Assembly (NCBI RefSeq): GCF_014203855.1
Contig: NZ_JACHJV010000001.1
Span: forward strand, 6,572,001 to 6,636,000
Source of the DNA: Kitasatospora kifunensis
GTDB lineage: Bacteria > Actinomycetota > Actinomycetes > Streptomycetales > Streptomycetaceae
Direction: 5' to 3'
DNA length: 64,000 nucleotides
Shown: positions 25,292 through 33,703 of the stretch, piece by piece
How positions within the stretch are numbered: position 1 is the first letter of the stretch
Layout: each line of letters opens with the position of its first letter
Program-made: the position numbers and the translations under genes
Notes under the pieces: model-generated
Database searches by the model: none
What the model was told of the DNA's origin: nothing
What the model saw: only the letters and a program-made list of their open reading frames with translations

Positions 25292-26175
25292 TCTCCCCCT
25301 GGGCCGTGCTCGCCGGCTGTGTGGCGGCCGCCGGGATCGCCTTGCTGATCGCCGAACTCCGGCCGGCTCCACCGGACTTGGGCCAGGCGCTGGAGCGCCT
25401 GCACCGGGCTCCGGCGCGGCATCGGGAGAGCGAGGTGCGCGCCGAGGCGTCCTGGTACGACCGGCTCGGCAACCGCTCGCTCGCGCTGGCCGGTTCCCGC
25501 GTGCCGCTGCAGTCGCTGGCGTTGATCGGGCGCACTCCGGCGCGGTTCATGGCGCACAAGCTGCTCTTCGCGCTGGTCGGCCTGGTCCTGCCGGGCTACC
25601 TCTCGGCGATGGCGGCGTTCACCGGCTTCGCTCCGCCCGTGGCGCTGCCCGCGCTGGTCAGTCTGGCGCTGGCGGCAGGCGGTTGGATGCTGCCGGACGC
25701 GATCGTGCAGAGCGAGGCCAAGGAGGCCAGGACCGAGTACCTGCACGCCATCGCCGCCTACCTCGAACTCGTCGCCCTCGAACGGGCCTGTGACCACGGT
25801 CCGGCCGAGGCGATGCGTCGGGCGGCGGCGGTGGGGCGGGGCACCGTCTTCCGCCGACTCCAGGACGCCCTGGAGCGTGCCGCCACCGACCGCCTGCCCC
25901 CGTGGGACGGTCTGGACGCGCTCGCCGCCGAACTCGGCCTGACCCCACTGCAGGACGTCGCCGACATCATGCGGATCTCCGGCACCGACGGCGCGGCGGT
26001 CTACGACACCCTGCGGGCCCGGGCCAAGGGCCTGCGGAACGAACTACTGGCCGCGGAACTGGCCGAGGCCGGCGCCACCAGCGAGCAGATGGTGGCGCCG
26101 GGCGCGGCACTCACCTTGCTGATGACCGTCCTGATCGTCTACCCGGCGCTCTACCAGATGCTCCATGTGTTCTGA
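25288..26175 (+). CDS. tadC: TadC-like inner-membrane pilus assembly protein
   Basis: A 295-residue membrane protein, the second GspF-type platform subunit. The N-terminal helix (ISPWAVLAGCVAAAGIALLIAEL), a central pair of helices (LLFALVGLVLPGYLSAMAAF and the following one), the TEYLHAIAAYLELVALERACDHGPAEAMRRA block, and the C-terminal ALTLLMTVLIVYPALYQML helix fit. AAGGAG lies 6 bases before ATG 25288, which overlaps the tadB stop by 4 bases. It would form the TadB/TadC platform for TadA. Confidence 0.85.
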   Translation: MISPWAVLAGCVAAAGIALLIAELRPAPPDLGQALERLHRAPARHRESEVRAEASWYDRLGNRSLALAGSRVPLQSLALIGRTPARFMAHKLLFALVGLVLPGYLSAMAAFTGFAPPVALPALVSLALAAGGWMLPDAIVQSEAKEARTEYLHAIAAYLELVALERACDHGPAEAMRRAAAVGRGTVFRRLQDALERAATDRLPPWDGLDALAAELGLTPLQDVADIMRISGTDGAAVYDTLRARAKGLRNELLAAELAEAGATSEQMVAPGAALTLLMTVLIVYPALYQMLHVF

Positions 26176-26222
26176 AATCCCGTCCGGCCCACCGGACTTC
26201 CGTCCCCCGAGGAGATTGAACC

Positions 26223-26492
26223 ATGAAGACCCTGCGCACCCTGACACAACAGTTCCTGTGGCCGCTGCTTCTTCCCCTGCAGTTGGGGGTGGCGCTGCTG
26301 CGGGTCCACGGCGGGCGGGCCAGGACGGCCAGGGCCGAGGGCGACCGCGGCGCGCTCAGCATCGAGATGGCGCTGATCGTGATCGTCGTGGTGGCGATCG
26401 CGGGTGCCGTGCTGGCGGCCGTGAGCAACTTCGGCACCACGGTGAAGAACACCGTGCCCACCACGATTCCGACCGGGTTGCCGACGCATTGA
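26223..26492 (+). CDS. Flp-type pilin-like protein
   Basis: An 89-residue protein. Its N-terminal ~40 residues include a hydrophobic stretch (FLWPLLLPLQLGVALL) and a basic stretch (RVHGGRARTARAEGDRG), followed by a class III signal-like core ALSIEMALIVIVVVAIAGAVLAAV. The likely processing site is after DRG: G|ALSIE, with glutamate at +5 as in Flp pilins. The mature part would be only ~40 residues. The extra N-terminal hydrophobic stretch is unusual for a prepilin. GAGGAG is 8 bases before the ATG. It lies between tadC and the TadE-like genes. Confidence 0.75.
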   Translation: MKTLRTLTQQFLWPLLLPLQLGVALLRVHGGRARTARAEGDRGALSIEMALIVIVVVAIAGAVLAAVSNFGTTVKNTVPTTIPTGLPTH

Positions 26493-26878
26493 CCACGGAT
26501 CGTCGGGAACGCGACCGCGGTGCGCTCACCCTCAGTTTCGCGCTCGTCTTCCCGATGATGCTGCTCCTCGTGATGCTCGTGGCCCAGGTCGCGCTGCTCT
26601 GGTACTCGCAGAGCGTGGCCTTGGCGGCGGCGCGCGAAGGGGCGGACGCGGGACGGGTGCTCGGCGGTACCGACCAGGCCGCCACCGACCGGGCCCAGGC
26701 GTTCCTGGACGGGTTCCGCGGTCTGCTCGGCAGCCCCACGGTGGACCGGCCCGTGCGCACCCAGGCCACCATCACCGTCACCGTGCACATCCATCCGCTC
26801 TTCCTGCTGCCCGGGTTCGACGGGTTGACGATCTCCCAGCGCGCCCAAGCGCCGATCGAACGGTTCGTCGGCCCATGA
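26489..26878 (+). CDS. TadE-like pseudopilin (Glu+5 missing)
   Basis: A 129-residue protein starting at a TTG that overlaps the pilin stop codon by 4 bases (TTGA); no ATG or GTG lies between the pilin stop and the DRG motif. DRGALTLSFALVFPMMLLLVMLVAQVALLWY follows the TadE pattern: a short basic leader, the DRG cleavage motif, and one hydrophobic helix. Position +5 is serine rather than glutamate, so signal processing may differ. The rest is a small exported domain. TadE-like minor pilins assist pilus assembly in the membrane. Confidence 0.75.
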   Translation: MTTDRRERDRGALTLSFALVFPMMLLLVMLVAQVALLWYSQSVALAAAREGADAGRVLGGTDQAATDRAQAFLDGFRGLLGSPTVDRPVRTQATITVTVHIHPLFLLPGFDGLTISQRAQAPIERFVGP

Positions 26879-27366
26879 GCGCGGGGCGGGAGGCGGGGGA
26901 GACGGTGGACGGCGCGCGCGGCGCGGACGGGGGCGCGGGGGCCGGCGGGGGAGCCGACCGGGGCAGCCTCGCGATCGAGGCCGCGATCCTGGTCCCGGCC
27001 ATCGCGCTGCTCTTCAGCCTGGCGATCATCATCGGTCGGCTGGAGATGGTGTCCAGCACCGTGGACGAGGCCGCCAGGGTCGGTGCGCGGACCGCTTCGC
27101 TGGACCGGTCGGGGCAGTCTCCGCAGACGGTGGCCGAGCAGGCGGTCAAGCAGGCGCTTTCCGAGAACGGTGTCACCTGTCGTCCGGCCGTCACGGTCAA
27201 TGCCGCGGTGGTGCCGCTCGATGCCGGGCCGGTCCCGTTGAACGCGGTGCGGGTCGACGTCAGTTGTCCGGTCGAGGTGAATGATCTGTTCGTGGTGTGG
27301 GTACCGGGCGAGGTGACATTGACCGGCTCCTTCACCTCGGTCATCGACCGCTTCCGTTCGCAGTGA
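26875..27366 (+). CDS. TadE/TadF-like pseudopilin
   Basis: A 163-residue protein with a long, low-complexity leader of ~35 residues, then DRGSLAIEAAILVPAIALLFSLAIII: the DRG motif, glutamate at +5 (G|SLAIE) and one hydrophobic helix. The exported domain carries EAARVGARTASLDRSG, a motif common to TadE/TadF pseudopilins, and a cysteine pair (SENGVTCRPAV, VDVSCPVEV). It overlaps the upstream TadE-like gene by four bases (ATGA). A minor pilin in the same apparatus is the likely role. Confidence 0.8.
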   Translation: MSAGREAGETVDGARGADGGAGAGGGADRGSLAIEAAILVPAIALLFSLAIIIGRLEMVSSTVDEAARVGARTASLDRSGQSPQTVAEQAVKQALSENGVTCRPAVTVNAAVVPLDAGPVPLNAVRVDVSCPVEVNDLFVVWVPGEVTLTGSFTSVIDRFRSQ

Positions 27367-27461
27367 CATCGAGGCGGGCAGTGACGTCGAGTGGCAGTGA
27401 CGTCGAGACCGCAGCACCGTGCCGTGGCAGCACGGCCGAACGAACACCCTGGGGAGGGGAA

Positions 27462-27917
27462 GTGAGGGTCCGTCGGGGTGGCGGTGGCCGCGATCGCGGC
27501 ACCATCTCGATCTTCGTCGCGCTCAGCGCCACCACGCTGCTGCTGTTCCTGGGCATCGTGCTGGACTGCGGCGGTCGCCTGCGAGCCATCGAGCGGACCG
27601 ACGCGCTGGCGGCGGAGGCGGCCAGGGTCGGTGGTCAACAGATCGACGAGGACGCCCTGTTGAAGGGCGATGGTCCGAAGATCGACACCGCCGCCGCCTA
27701 CGCGGCGGCAAACGCCTACCTGAAGCCGTACGGCCTGTCGGCCGAGCCACCGGATCCGGCCAACCCGCCCCCGGCCACGGCCTCCAGCATCACCATCGTG
27801 ATCAACACGACGTACCAGACCGCCCTGTTGGGGCTCTTCGACACACCGACACTGAGTGTTCACGGATCCGGCTCCGCCACGGTGGTGGACGGCAGCGAGA
27901 AAGCGGGAGGCGCCTGA
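27462..27917 (+). CDS. TadG-like pilus-locus protein
   Basis: A 151-residue protein with an arginine/glycine-rich leader, then DRGTISIFVALSATTLLLFLGIVLDCGGRL, a TadG-like hydrophobic segment. Position +5 after DRG is phenylalanine. The following domain contains RTDALAAEAARVGGQQID, another TadE/G-like motif, and ends in a small exported part. GTG 27462 has a GGGGAGGGG purine-rich ribosome site; 95 non-coding bases separate it from the previous gene. Its stop overlaps the LysM-BTAD start by one base, so the two are translationally coupled. Confidence 0.75.
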   Translation: MRVRRGGGGRDRGTISIFVALSATTLLLFLGIVLDCGGRLRAIERTDALAAEAARVGGQQIDEDALLKGDGPKIDTAAAYAAANAYLKPYGLSAEPPDPANPPPATASSITIVINTTYQTALLGLFDTPTLSVHGSGSATVVDGSEKAGGA

Positions 27918-30900
27918 TGGCCGCACCACGAGCCAAGGTCCGTGCCCGAACGGGGAGTTCCCCGGACGCGGGCCGTCCCGCGAGCGGCCGGGGCGCCCCC
28001 GCTGCCCGTGGCGGATCGACGGCCCGCGGATCGACGGCCCGCGGTCCGCGTGGCGGTGCCGCGCGGGGGCCGCGGCGCCGTCGCAGCGCCCTGCGTGCCG
28101 TCCCGGCCGCTCTCGGAGCGTTGCTGGTACTCGCCGTGCTGCTGGTCGGCGTGCCGGCACTGCTGCTGTACGGGACCCAGGCGGTGGCCGCGATGGGCGG
28201 CGTGGGCCACACCAGCCTGCGCGAGGTGCTCACCACGCCGGACGACGGGCGCCTGTTCCTGTGGGCGCTGGTCGGGATCGGCTGGATCGGCTGGGCCTGC
28301 TTCGCGTTCTCCGTCCTGCTGGAGATCCCGGCCCAGTTGCGTGGCAGGGTGGCCCGCCGGATCCCCACCTTCGGTTGGAGTCAGCGGATGGCGGCCGGCC
28401 TGGTCGGTGCGGTGATCGCACTGCTGCCGGTGGCCGGCGCCTCCTTCGCGGCCGGTCTGCCAGGGCAGTTGACGGCCGCGGCCGCGCCCGCCCAACTGGC
28501 CGCCGGTCCCCGGTACGCCGCCCTGACCGCCGCCCCGGCCGCCGCGCCAACCCTGGCGCTTCCGGCCGCCGACCCGCAGCAGCCGACCTACACCGTGCGG
28601 GACAGCCGGCCGGCCGACAGCCTGTGGTCCATCGCGGAACGCCAACTGGGTTCGGGGGACCGCTGGCAGGAGATCGCCAAGTTGAACGCGGGCCGGGTCA
28701 TGGACGGTTCGGGAGAGCACTTCGACGCCGACCGGCCGATCCAGCCGGGCTGGCAGTTGCTGATGCCGGCCGACGCCAAGCCGGATGGCAGCACGAACAG
28801 CGCTGGGAACGGCGAGGCGAACGGTGCATCGGCCACCACGGTGGCACAGGGTCAGCAGAGTCCACAGGGCCAGGTAGGTCCGGCAGGCCAGGCGGGGGAG
28901 CGGCAGGCCACCGCCACCGTCCAGGAGGGTGACACGCTCTCCGCCATCGCCCAGCGCGAGCTGGGCAGTTCGGACGCCTGGCCGCAGCTCTTCGACGCCA
29001 ACAAGGGCGTGCGGGCGCCGGACGGAGAGACGCTGGACGACCCGAACATGGTCGTCCCGGGGATGGTGCTGCACATCCCGGGCGCGCCCGCGGCTCCGGC
29101 GCCGCCTGCTGCCCCGGCCCCGCAGACGGCCCCCTCCCCGCAGCCCGCACCGGCGGCCCCCCAGTCGGCGCCTGCCGCGCAGCCACCGGCCGCCCAGGCG
29201 CCCGCCGCCTCGCCCTCCACCGCGCCGTCCGCCGACCCGGCCCCGCACCCCGCCGGTGCCGCGTCCGGGGCGGAGAAGCGATCGGGCACACCAGCAGGCG
29301 GCGAGAACGGCGCCAAGCCGTCCAGGAACGAAAGCGCTCACCGGGCCGCCGGCGTCGAAGAACCGATCAGCGATTACACCGCCGCGCTGACCACCTCCGG
29401 CATCGGAGTGCTGCTGGCCGCCGTGCTGGTCGGCGCGGTGGCGCATCGGCGCGGCGCGCAGCAACGGGCTCGCCGCCCCAAGCACCGGATCCCGATGCCC
29501 ACGCCGCCGGCCGCCGACTTCGAGGCCGAGCTCAGGACGCGGCAGAACAGCAGCGGCCTGGACCTGCTGAACCGCTCGCTGCGCACCATGGCCCGCAACG
29601 TCAGCCGTACGGGCAAGCGCCTGCCCGCGCTCGCCGCCGTCCGGGTCACCACCGGCGGCACCGTCGAGCTGCACCTGGCGGCCGCCGCCGTCCCGATCGC
29701 GCCGTTCCGGGCCGCGCACGCCCCCAACGTCTGGTGGTGCTCGGCCGACTCCGCCGAGCTGCTCTCCGCCGCGCAGGCCGCCAAGGTGCCCGCGCCCTAC
29801 CCGGCCCTGGTCGCCTTCGGCACGGCTCCCGACGGTGCGACGGTCCTCGCGGACCTGGAGACGGTCCGGCTGATGCACCTGGCCGGCCACCCCGACGACG
29901 CACGTGGCGTGCTGCGCGCACTCGCGCTGGAACTCGCCCACAGCCCGCTCGCCGACAAGCTCAGCCTGCACCTGGTCGGCTTCGCCGACGACCTGCCGGT
30001 CTCCGACACCGTCGCCGACCGGGTGCACCGCTACCCGACCCTGGAAGCCGCGCTCAGCGCGCTGGAGAGCCGCACCGCGCGCGCTCGCTCCTCGCTGGTC
30101 GCCGTCGGCGCCGCGCACCCGCGCGACGCCCGCAGCCGGGGCCACGCCGACGACGCCTGGGTGCCGGAGATCGTGCTCTCCGCCCAGGCGCCCATGGGTG
30201 ACGTTCCGTCAGAACTCGGCCGCCTGCTGGACGGCAGGCCACGGACCTGCCTGGCGGTGATCGCCAGGGCGCCGGAGCGCGGCTCCGGACCAGTGGCTCG
30301 GTGGACCTTGCCGAGCGCCGGCCAGGCCACCCTGCCCGGCCTGAACCTCGCACTCCAGCTCCAGCGGCTGACCGACGAACAGTACGGCCACTGGGGCGAG
30401 GTGTTGCACACCGCCGCCTCCACCGCCCAACACCCGGCCCCCGCTTGGACCGTCGACGGCGAGGAGCTGGAACCCGCCGATCTCCCCAAGCCGGTACCGG
30501 TGTTGGCGGGTGTGGGCGCGGGCACCGCTGCGTTCATCGGCGCCGCTCTGCCGGACGGGCCGCCGGAGTCCGGGCCGCGGCTGATCGCCCGGGTGATCGG
30601 CACCGGTTCCAGTCCGTTCGCCACCGTCAACCCGGCGGCTTCGGCGGCGGGCCCCGCACAGCCGGTCTCGGTGGTGCTTCCGGTCCTGGCGCCTACGGGC
30701 AGCGTGCCGCCGGGCTCACCTGGCCCGGTTGGCCCGTTCGGCCCGGTTGGCCCGTTCGGGCCGGTCACCCCGGCGACGGACGTCGCAACCGGGGGCGCCG
30801 CCGCCACGGGCCCGGGCGGCAGTGGAGGCCCCGGCGGTCCCCGGCACGGCATCAACGGCCGGGGCCTGCAGATCACCAGCGGCCGGTCGATGCCGCCTGC

Positions 30901-32056
30901 GGCCATCGCGCCGCCCGGGCTCGCGTCGTCCCCTGAGCCTGAGCCGTCCGCCGGCCCTGAACCGTCCCCCGAGTCCTCCCCCGACCCTGACCCCGAGCAA
31001 GTGCCGCTCTCCGAGCCAGAATCGGCCGCGGAGTCCACCGCCGAGCTGCCTGGCGGCACCCCCGTCGTCGACCAGCCCGCCGCCGGTCCAGGCCTCGCCC
31101 CCATCCCCGCCCACGACATCCCCGCCCACGACGCCGAGCCCGTCCCCACCCACGACGTCGCTCCCGCCCCGGCCGGCGCCGACCCGCGCGTCCCGCTGCG
31201 GCCGGAGCCGGTGCCGGCCACTCCCGCGGGCGGAACTCCCGTTCCCGGTGCGGCAATCGCCCGCACCGACGCCGATGACCTGCTCGCCATCCTCCGCTCC
31301 CCGGAGGCCCACGCGATCCGCACCACCCCCCGGGTGCGTCTGCTGGGCCCGGTGGACGTGCTCGGCGCCATCGGTGCGGCCGAGCCCGCCGGGGTGCCCG
31401 CGCTCACCGAACTCGCCGCCTACCTCGCGCTGCACCCGGGCACCGACCCCGCCGCCGTCGACCGGGCCCTGCACCCGGGCGATCACGCCCGCCCGGACCA
31501 GGCGCCGCCGGCGACCCTCGCCGCGCTGGCCGACTGGATCGGCACCGACCCGGACGGTCGCGCCTTCCTGCGTCAGGACGCCCTCGACTCCTACACCTTC
31601 GCGCCCACCGTGACCTGCGACTGGGACGAGTTCCGCAGCCTGTACCGGCGCGGTATGCGCAGCACCAGCACCACCGCCGACGCCGCGCTCGCCCACGCGC
31701 TCGCCCTGGTCCGCGGCGCGCCCTTCGCCGAGACCCCGAACACCGGCTACGGCTGGGCCGAAGCCGCCCGCCAGGACATGCTCGCCGCCGTCGTCGACAC
31801 CGCCCATGAACTCGCCGCCCGTCGGCTGCAGTACGGCGATCACCGCAGCGCCGAGGCCGCCGTCTTCCGGGGCCTGGCCGTCGCGCCGGACGTCGAACTG
31901 CTGCACCGCGACCTGTTCTACGCCTACGCCTCAGCCGGCGCCCGCGACCAGCTCCTCAAGGCCGTCAACCGCTTGGACGCGCTGAGCCGCCGCACCGGCC
32001 GCAGCCTCGACCCCGACACCGTCGCCCTGCTCCGCGACCTGCTCTCCAGCCCGTGA
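27917..32056 (+). CDS. Large membrane protein with two LysM domains and a C-terminal BTAD domain
   Basis: A 1379-residue protein. Order: a basic disordered start; three hydrophobic helices (about residues 55-85, 110-135, 155-180); LysM 1 (YTVRDSRPADSLWSIAERQLG, ~222-285); LysM 2 (TVQEGDTLSAIAQRELG, ~332-391); a Pro/Ala-rich stretch; a fourth helix (GIGVLLAAVLVGAVA, ~494-511); a cytoplasmic region with no clear family (~530-860); a long Pro/Gly/Glu linker containing an 18-bp DNA repeat; and a BTAD-like bundle (from ~1136, including RAFLRQDALDSYTFAPTVTCDWDEF). BTAD domains usually follow an HTH in SARP activators; here there is none. A Tad-linked wall-sensing or assembly factor is inferred from position and domains. 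Confidence 0.8.
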   Translation: MAAPRAKVRARTGSSPDAGRPASGRGAPAARGGSTARGSTARGPRGGAARGPRRRRSALRAVPAALGALLVLAVLLVGVPALLLYGTQAVAAMGGVGHTSLREVLTTPDDGRLFLWALVGIGWIGWACFAFSVLLEIPAQLRGRVARRIPTFGWSQRMAAGLVGAVIALLPVAGASFAAGLPGQLTAAAAPAQLAAGPRYAALTAAPAAAPTLALPAADPQQPTYTVRDSRPADSLWSIAERQLGSGDRWQEIAKLNAGRVMDGSGEHFDADRPIQPGWQLLMPADAKPDGSTNSAGNGEANGASATTVAQGQQSPQGQVGPAGQAGERQATATVQEGDTLSAIAQRELGSSDAWPQLFDANKGVRAPDGETLDDPNMVVPGMVLHIPGAPAAPAPPAAPAPQTAPSPQPAPAAPQSAPAAQPPAAQAPAASPSTAPSADPAPHPAGAASGAEKRSGTPAGGENGAKPSRNESAHRAAGVEEPISDYTAALTTSGIGVLLAAVLVGAVAHRRGAQQRARRPKHRIPMPTPPAADFEAELRTRQNSSGLDLLNRSLRTMARNVSRTGKRLPALAAVRVTTGGTVELHLAAAAVPIAPFRAAHAPNVWWCSADSAELLSAAQAAKVPAPYPALVAFGTAPDGATVLADLETVRLMHLAGHPDDARGVLRALALELAHSPLADKLSLHLVGFADDLPVSDTVADRVHRYPTLEAALSALESRTARARSSLVAVGAAHPRDARSRGHADDAWVPEIVLSAQAPMGDVPSELGRLLDGRPRTCLAVIARAPERGSGPVARWTLPSAGQATLPGLNLALQLQRLTDEQYGHWGEVLHTAASTAQHPAPAWTVDGEELEPADLPKPVPVLAGVGAGTAAFIGAALPDGPPESGPRLIARVIGTGSSPFATVNPAASAAGPAQPVSVVLPVLAPTGSVPPGSPGPVGPFGPVGPFGPVTPATDVATGGAAATGPGGSGGPGGPRHGINGRGLQITSGRSMPPAAIAPPGLASSPEPEPSAGPEPSPESSPDPDPEQVPLSEPESAAESTAELPGGTPVVDQPAAGPGLAPIPAHDIPAHDAEPVPTHDVAPAPAGADPRVPLRPEPVPATPAGGTPVPGAAIARTDADDLLAILRSPEAHAIRTTPRVRLLGPVDVLGAIGAAEPAGVPALTELAAYLALHPGTDPAAVDRALHPGDHARPDQAPPATLAALADWIGTDPDGRAFLRQDALDSYTFAPTVTCDWDEFRSLYRRGMRSTSTTADAALAHALALVRGAPFAETPNTGYGWAEAARQDMLAAVVDTAHELAARRLQYGDHRSAEAAVFRGLAVAPDVELLHRDLFYAYASAGARDQLLKAVNRLDALSRRTGRSLDPDTVALLRDLLSSP
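30722..30757 (+). repeat. Two tandem 18-bp repeats within the LysM-BTAD gene
   Basis: The 18-bp unit GGCCCGGTTGGCCCGTTC occurs twice in a row and continues imperfectly, encoding a PVGPFGPVGPFGP linker. It lies in the low-complexity region between the cytoplasmic domain and BTAD domain. Confidence 0.85.
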
Positions 32057-32092
32057 ACCGGAGTTGACCTCCAGGGCCGGTCTGACGACGGC

Positions 32093-32986
32093 TCAGACGA
32101 CCATGACCCGGCGCCCGCGCGTGTGACCGGCCTGGCTGTCGATGTGCGCCGCCGCGGCCTCGGCGAGCGGGTACGACTTCTCGACCGGGATGTGGAGCTT
32201 TCCCCGCGAGATGAGGTCGGCGGCCTCGGTGAGCGCTTCCGGCATGCTCCCGGCCACGCCGGAGAATCGGACGCCGAACTCCGGCGCACCGAGGTCGGCG
32301 ATGGAGATCACCTTCTGCGGATCCCCGGTCAGCTCGACGAGCTCGCGGATCACGCCCGAGCCGGCCAGATCGAGAGCCGCGTCGATGCGGCCGAGCCGCC
32401 GCACCCGCTCGACCCAGCCCTCGCCGTACGTCGTGGCGAGGGCACCCAGGCTGCGCAGGTAGTCCTGGTTCGCGGCCCCGGCCGTGCCGATCACCGTGAT
32501 GCCGCGGTCGCGGGCGATCTGCAGCACCGCCGAGCCGACGCCCCCGGACGCACCGCTGGCCAGCAGCGTCTGCCCGGACCGCACGCCGACCTGGCGGATG
32601 ATCCGCAGCGCGGTCTCCACCACGGAGGGGTACCCGGCCGCCTCTTCGAACGTCAGACCCTGCGGCAGCCGGGCCCAGGCCGACAGCACGGCGAACTCGG
32701 CGTAGGTGTCCGTACCTTCGCCGAACACGTGGTCGCCGACCGTGACCGCGTCGACGCCCTCGCCCACCTCGTCCACCACCCCGGCGGCGTCCAGCCCGAC
32801 CCCGGCGGGCAACTCGATCGGATGGGCCCCGAGGATCTGGCCTTCGCGGAGCCTCCAGTCGACGGGGTTCACGCCCGCCGCCAGCACGGCGATGCGTACT
32901 TGACCGGGGCCCGGGTGGGGCTCCTCGGCGTCTATGAGGTGCAGAACGTCCGGACCGCCGAACTCGGCGAAGCTCACCTTCTTCAT
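32093..32986 (-). CDS. Zinc-independent NADP-dependent quinone oxidoreductase-like MDR protein
   Basis: A 297-residue medium-chain dehydrogenase/reductase of the zeta-crystallin type. The GroES-like half has AGVNPVDWRLREG and LPAGVGLDAAGVVDEVGEGV; the Rossmann half has LLASGASGGVGSAVLQIARDRG. No structural or catalytic zinc cysteines are present, consistent with a quinone or enone reductase using NADPH. The gene is divergent from, and separated by 70 bases from, a TetR gene whose operator candidate lies directly upstream of this start. ATG 32986 is used; ATG 32998 is four codons upstream. Substrate unknown; response to electrophiles is a plausible guess. Confidence 0.88.
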   Translation of the reverse strand: MKKVSFAEFGGPDVLHLIDAEEPHPGPGQVRIAVLAAGVNPVDWRLREGQILGAHPIELPAGVGLDAAGVVDEVGEGVDAVTVGDHVFGEGTDTYAEFAVLSAWARLPQGLTFEEAAGYPSVVETALRIIRQVGVRSGQTLLASGASGGVGSAVLQIARDRGITVIGTAGAANQDYLRSLGALATTYGEGWVERVRRLGRIDAALDLAGSGVIRELVELTGDPQKVISIADLGAPEFGVRFSGVAGSMPEALTEAADLISRGKLHIPVEKSYPLAEAAAAHIDSQAGHTRGRRVMVV

Positions 32987-32998
32987 GCGGCCGAACAT

Positions 32999-33017
32999 AA
33001 CACTAACCGTTAGTGTT
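32999..33017. promoter_or_regulatory. TetR operator candidate between MDR and TetR genes
   Basis: A 9-bp perfect inverted repeat: AACACTAAC, one base, GTTAGTGTT. A further half-site, TAGTGTTA, is at 33045-33052 near the TetR start. Both lie in the 70-base divergent region, the usual position for an autoregulating TetR-type repressor. Confidence 0.8.
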
Positions 33018-33056
33018 TAGAAACCGTTGCGTATTTGCATCTGATAGTGTTACGGC

Positions 33057-33626
33057 ATGACCGTGCCAACCGGACGCCGCGAGCGCAAGAAGGCCGCGAC
33101 CCGCCAGAAGATCGCCGACACCGCCCTGCGGCTCTTCCTGGAACGCGGGTACGACGCGGTGGGCATCCGTGACGTGGCTGCTGAGGCCGACGTGGCCGTC
33201 ACCACGCTCTTCTCCCACTTCGCCTCGAAAGAGGCCCTGGTGTTCGAGCGGGACGACGACTTCGAGCAACGCCTCACCCGGGCGGTCACCGGGCGGGCGC
33301 CGCACGAGCCGCTCATCCCCGCGCTGCGCTGTGAGATCCAGGCCCTGGTGCGGCATTGCACGGCGGACAGCGCCGCCCCGATCTGGCGCATGATCGACGA
33401 ATCGCCTGCCCTGCGGGAGTACGAGGAGTCGATGAGGCTGCGCCACGCGGAGTCGCTGGCCACGGCCATCGCCGCCGATCCCGGTCTGTCACAGACCGCA
33501 ACGGCCTGCCGGACGATCGCGAGGTTCGTGATCGACGCCTATTCGCTGGCCCGTGAGGCGGCCGATCCGCAGGCCGCGGTGGACGAGATCTTCCGGATGA
33601 TCGAGGCGGCCTGGGCGGTCACCTGA
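33057..33626 (+). CDS. TetR/AcrR-family repressor
   Basis: A 189-residue regulator. The N-terminal HTH is clear: RRERKKAATRQKIADTALRLFLERGYDAV, then IRDVAAEADVAVTTLFSHFASKEALV. The C-terminal domain is the variable ligand- and dimer-forming part. It is divergently paired with the quinone oxidoreductase gene and the palindrome AACACTAAC-N-GTTAGTGTT lies between them. No ribosome site is apparent and TAGTGT at 33045-33050 lies 7 bases before the ATG, so a leaderless transcript is possible. Confidence 0.9.
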   Translation: MTVPTGRRERKKAATRQKIADTALRLFLERGYDAVGIRDVAAEADVAVTTLFSHFASKEALVFERDDDFEQRLTRAVTGRAPHEPLIPALRCEIQALVRHCTADSAAPIWRMIDESPALREYEESMRLRHAESLATAIAADPGLSQTATACRTIARFVIDAYSLAREAADPQAAVDEIFRMIEAAWAVT

Positions 33627-33703
33627 CCCTTCTCGCAGCGGGATCCCCGGTTGCCGGATCCCCGGTCACCGAATCCCCGGCTGCCGAAGGCGAAACGCGC
33701 TGC

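Noticed and set aside
27419..27916. Upstream extension of the LysM-BTAD frame
   Set aside because: It overlaps the TadG-like gene and its composition is that of a shadow frame. ATG 27917 overlaps the TadG-like stop, as elsewhere in this locus.
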